Below are positions 15,290 through 15,833 of a stretch of 15,833 nt of DNA, piece after piece (within the stretch, counting starts at the first letter, position 1; every line of letters starts with the position of its first letter). Source of the stretch: an uncultured Eubacteriales bacterium (GTDB lineage Bacteria > Bacillota > Clostridia > Oscillospirales > Feifaniaceae); NCBI GenBank assembly GCA_902474785.1, contig CABRXB010000002.1, positions 1 through 15,833 on the forward strand, written 5' to 3'. The translations under genes were made by a program, and so were the position numbers. The notes beneath the pieces are model-generated. The model searched no databases and was not told where the DNA came from. It was given only the letters and a program-made list of their open reading frames with translations.

Positions 15290-15657
15290 CGGGAAAAAGA
15301 TGCAAAGAGCAGTCAAATCGGTCAAAGCGTTACGTTGGAGACGGAATCTGAAAGCCAAGTCCTCGTAAGGAGCCGGGCCAGAGGGTCACAAAGTTCAAGC
15401 GGGGCTACTTTTGCAAGGTGCAAAGCATCTCGGCCAAAGGACGAGAGGGCCATGCTGCCCCCCGCCGATGGGACGCCGCACCAGGGCTGTAAATGCGTGA
15501 GACAACCCGGGAAACAAGTGGGTTTTCCGGTGGAGCAGCCCGGGCTCAATGATTTGGAAAGAGCAAGCTGGGATCGCGTGAGATTGGTGTGGGTGCTTCA
15601 TAAAGATGCTCTCAAAGAGAAAAGCGCAAAACAGGGACTAAGACAGAAATCTAAAGC
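15290..15657. other. 370-nt untranslated stretch after the GH26-like gene
   Basis: No convincing gene. A structured segment at about 15508-15550 has two CCCGGG palindromes that can pair, enclosing a GGAAAC/GTTTTCC stem. The region ends in the strong terminator at 15658-15692, so it is either a long 3' untranslated region or the place of a small RNA. No known RNA family was recognised. Confidence 0.4.
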
Positions 15658-15692
15658 AAAAGCCAAGGGCAGATTTTCTGCCCTTGGCTTTT
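15658..15692. terminator. Near-perfect, probably bidirectional terminator
   Basis: AAAAGCCAAGGGCAGA (15658-15673) pairs without mismatch with TCTGCCCTTGGCTTTT (15677-15692) around a TTT loop. The right arm runs on into TTTTT, and the left arm begins with an A-run that would act as a U-tract on the minus strand. It ends the GH26-like transcript and possibly a minus-strand transcript from the right. Confidence 0.88.
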
Positions 15693-15792
15693 TATCTAGA
15701 GGAAGACAATGTGGGAGGCAAAGGTGCGCTTCGAAGAACACAGAGGTCGATCAATGCGAGCAATGTCTTCCAGATGGCAACTTTTGAAGGGG

Positions 15793-15833
15793 CCTGCGCC
15801 AAAAGCCAGAACACGTTTGGCGCAGGGGTGTTT
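15793..15833. terminator. Hairpin at the window edge, possible terminator
   Basis: CCTGCGCCAAA (15793-15803) pairs perfectly with TTTGGCGCAGG (15816-15826) around a 12-nt loop. GGTGTTT follows and the window ends, so a + strand U-tract may continue outside. It may belong to a gene beyond the right edge. Confidence 0.5.

Noticed and set aside
15505..15555. Known structural RNA (RNase P, SRP or 6S)
   Set aside because: The CCCGGG pairing is structured but lacks the conserved core words of these RNAs.

Overview
The window looks like chromosomal DNA from a GC-rich member of the Clostridia, probably Oscillospirales-like. This is inferred from the gene set: a FeoA-FeoB fusion, a Lin0512-family protein, a clostridial GH26-like membrane-anchored protein and strong AGGAGG-type ribosome binding sites, with GTG and TTG starts in use. 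Taxonomy cannot be settled without a search. There are nine convincing protein genes and no rRNA, tRNA, CRISPR array, transposase or phage gene that I can see. About 5.1 of 15.8 kb (roughly 32%) lies outside the called genes, which is unusually high for a bacterium, and these gaps are rich in hairpins.

Layout from left to right. (1) A terminator (135-169), then a promoter (201-229) and a 228-nt leader before a TetR-family regulator on the + strand (458-1021). (2) About 1.07 kb without a gene, ending in a strong terminator (1979-2016). (3) A run of minus-strand genes, read right to left: feoAB fusion (13479 to 11161), a long terminator hairpin (about 10809-10741), sucC-sucD (10673 to 8603), a CCA-adding enzyme (8023 to 6677), an OmpR/PhoB-type response regulator (6552 to 5857), a sensor histidine kinase (4826 to 3132) and a Lin0512-family protein (2458 to 2090). 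(4) At the right, divergent from feoAB, a membrane-anchored GH26-like glycosidase on the + strand (13619-15289), followed by about 370 nt of untranslated sequence to a near-perfect terminator (15658-15692) and another hairpin at the window edge.

The most unusual element is a tandem array at about 5001-5750: five units of 146-155 bp plus decayed flanking copies. It sits exactly between the response-regulator and histidine-kinase genes, which in such operons normally abut or overlap. Unit lengths are not multiples of three and the reading frame changes from copy to copy, so it is very unlikely to be coding. Each unit carries a GCGCCATGGCGC-type palindrome inside a longer imperfect stem. Paired changes between copies (CGCCATGGCG to CACCATGGTG; GGC/GCC to GACG/CGTC in the linker) suggest that dyad symmetry or RNA structure is kept. 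A role in setting kinase output relative to regulator is a hypothesis only.

Functionally the genes are a mix: ferrous iron uptake (FeoAB), substrate-level phosphorylation or succinyl-CoA supply (SucCD), tRNA 3'-end maturation (CCA enzyme), envelope signal transduction (two-component pair), polysaccharide hydrolysis (GH26-like) and two poorly defined genes (TetR, Lin0512). Apart from sucCD and the two-component pair, nothing in the sequence shows that neighbours work together.
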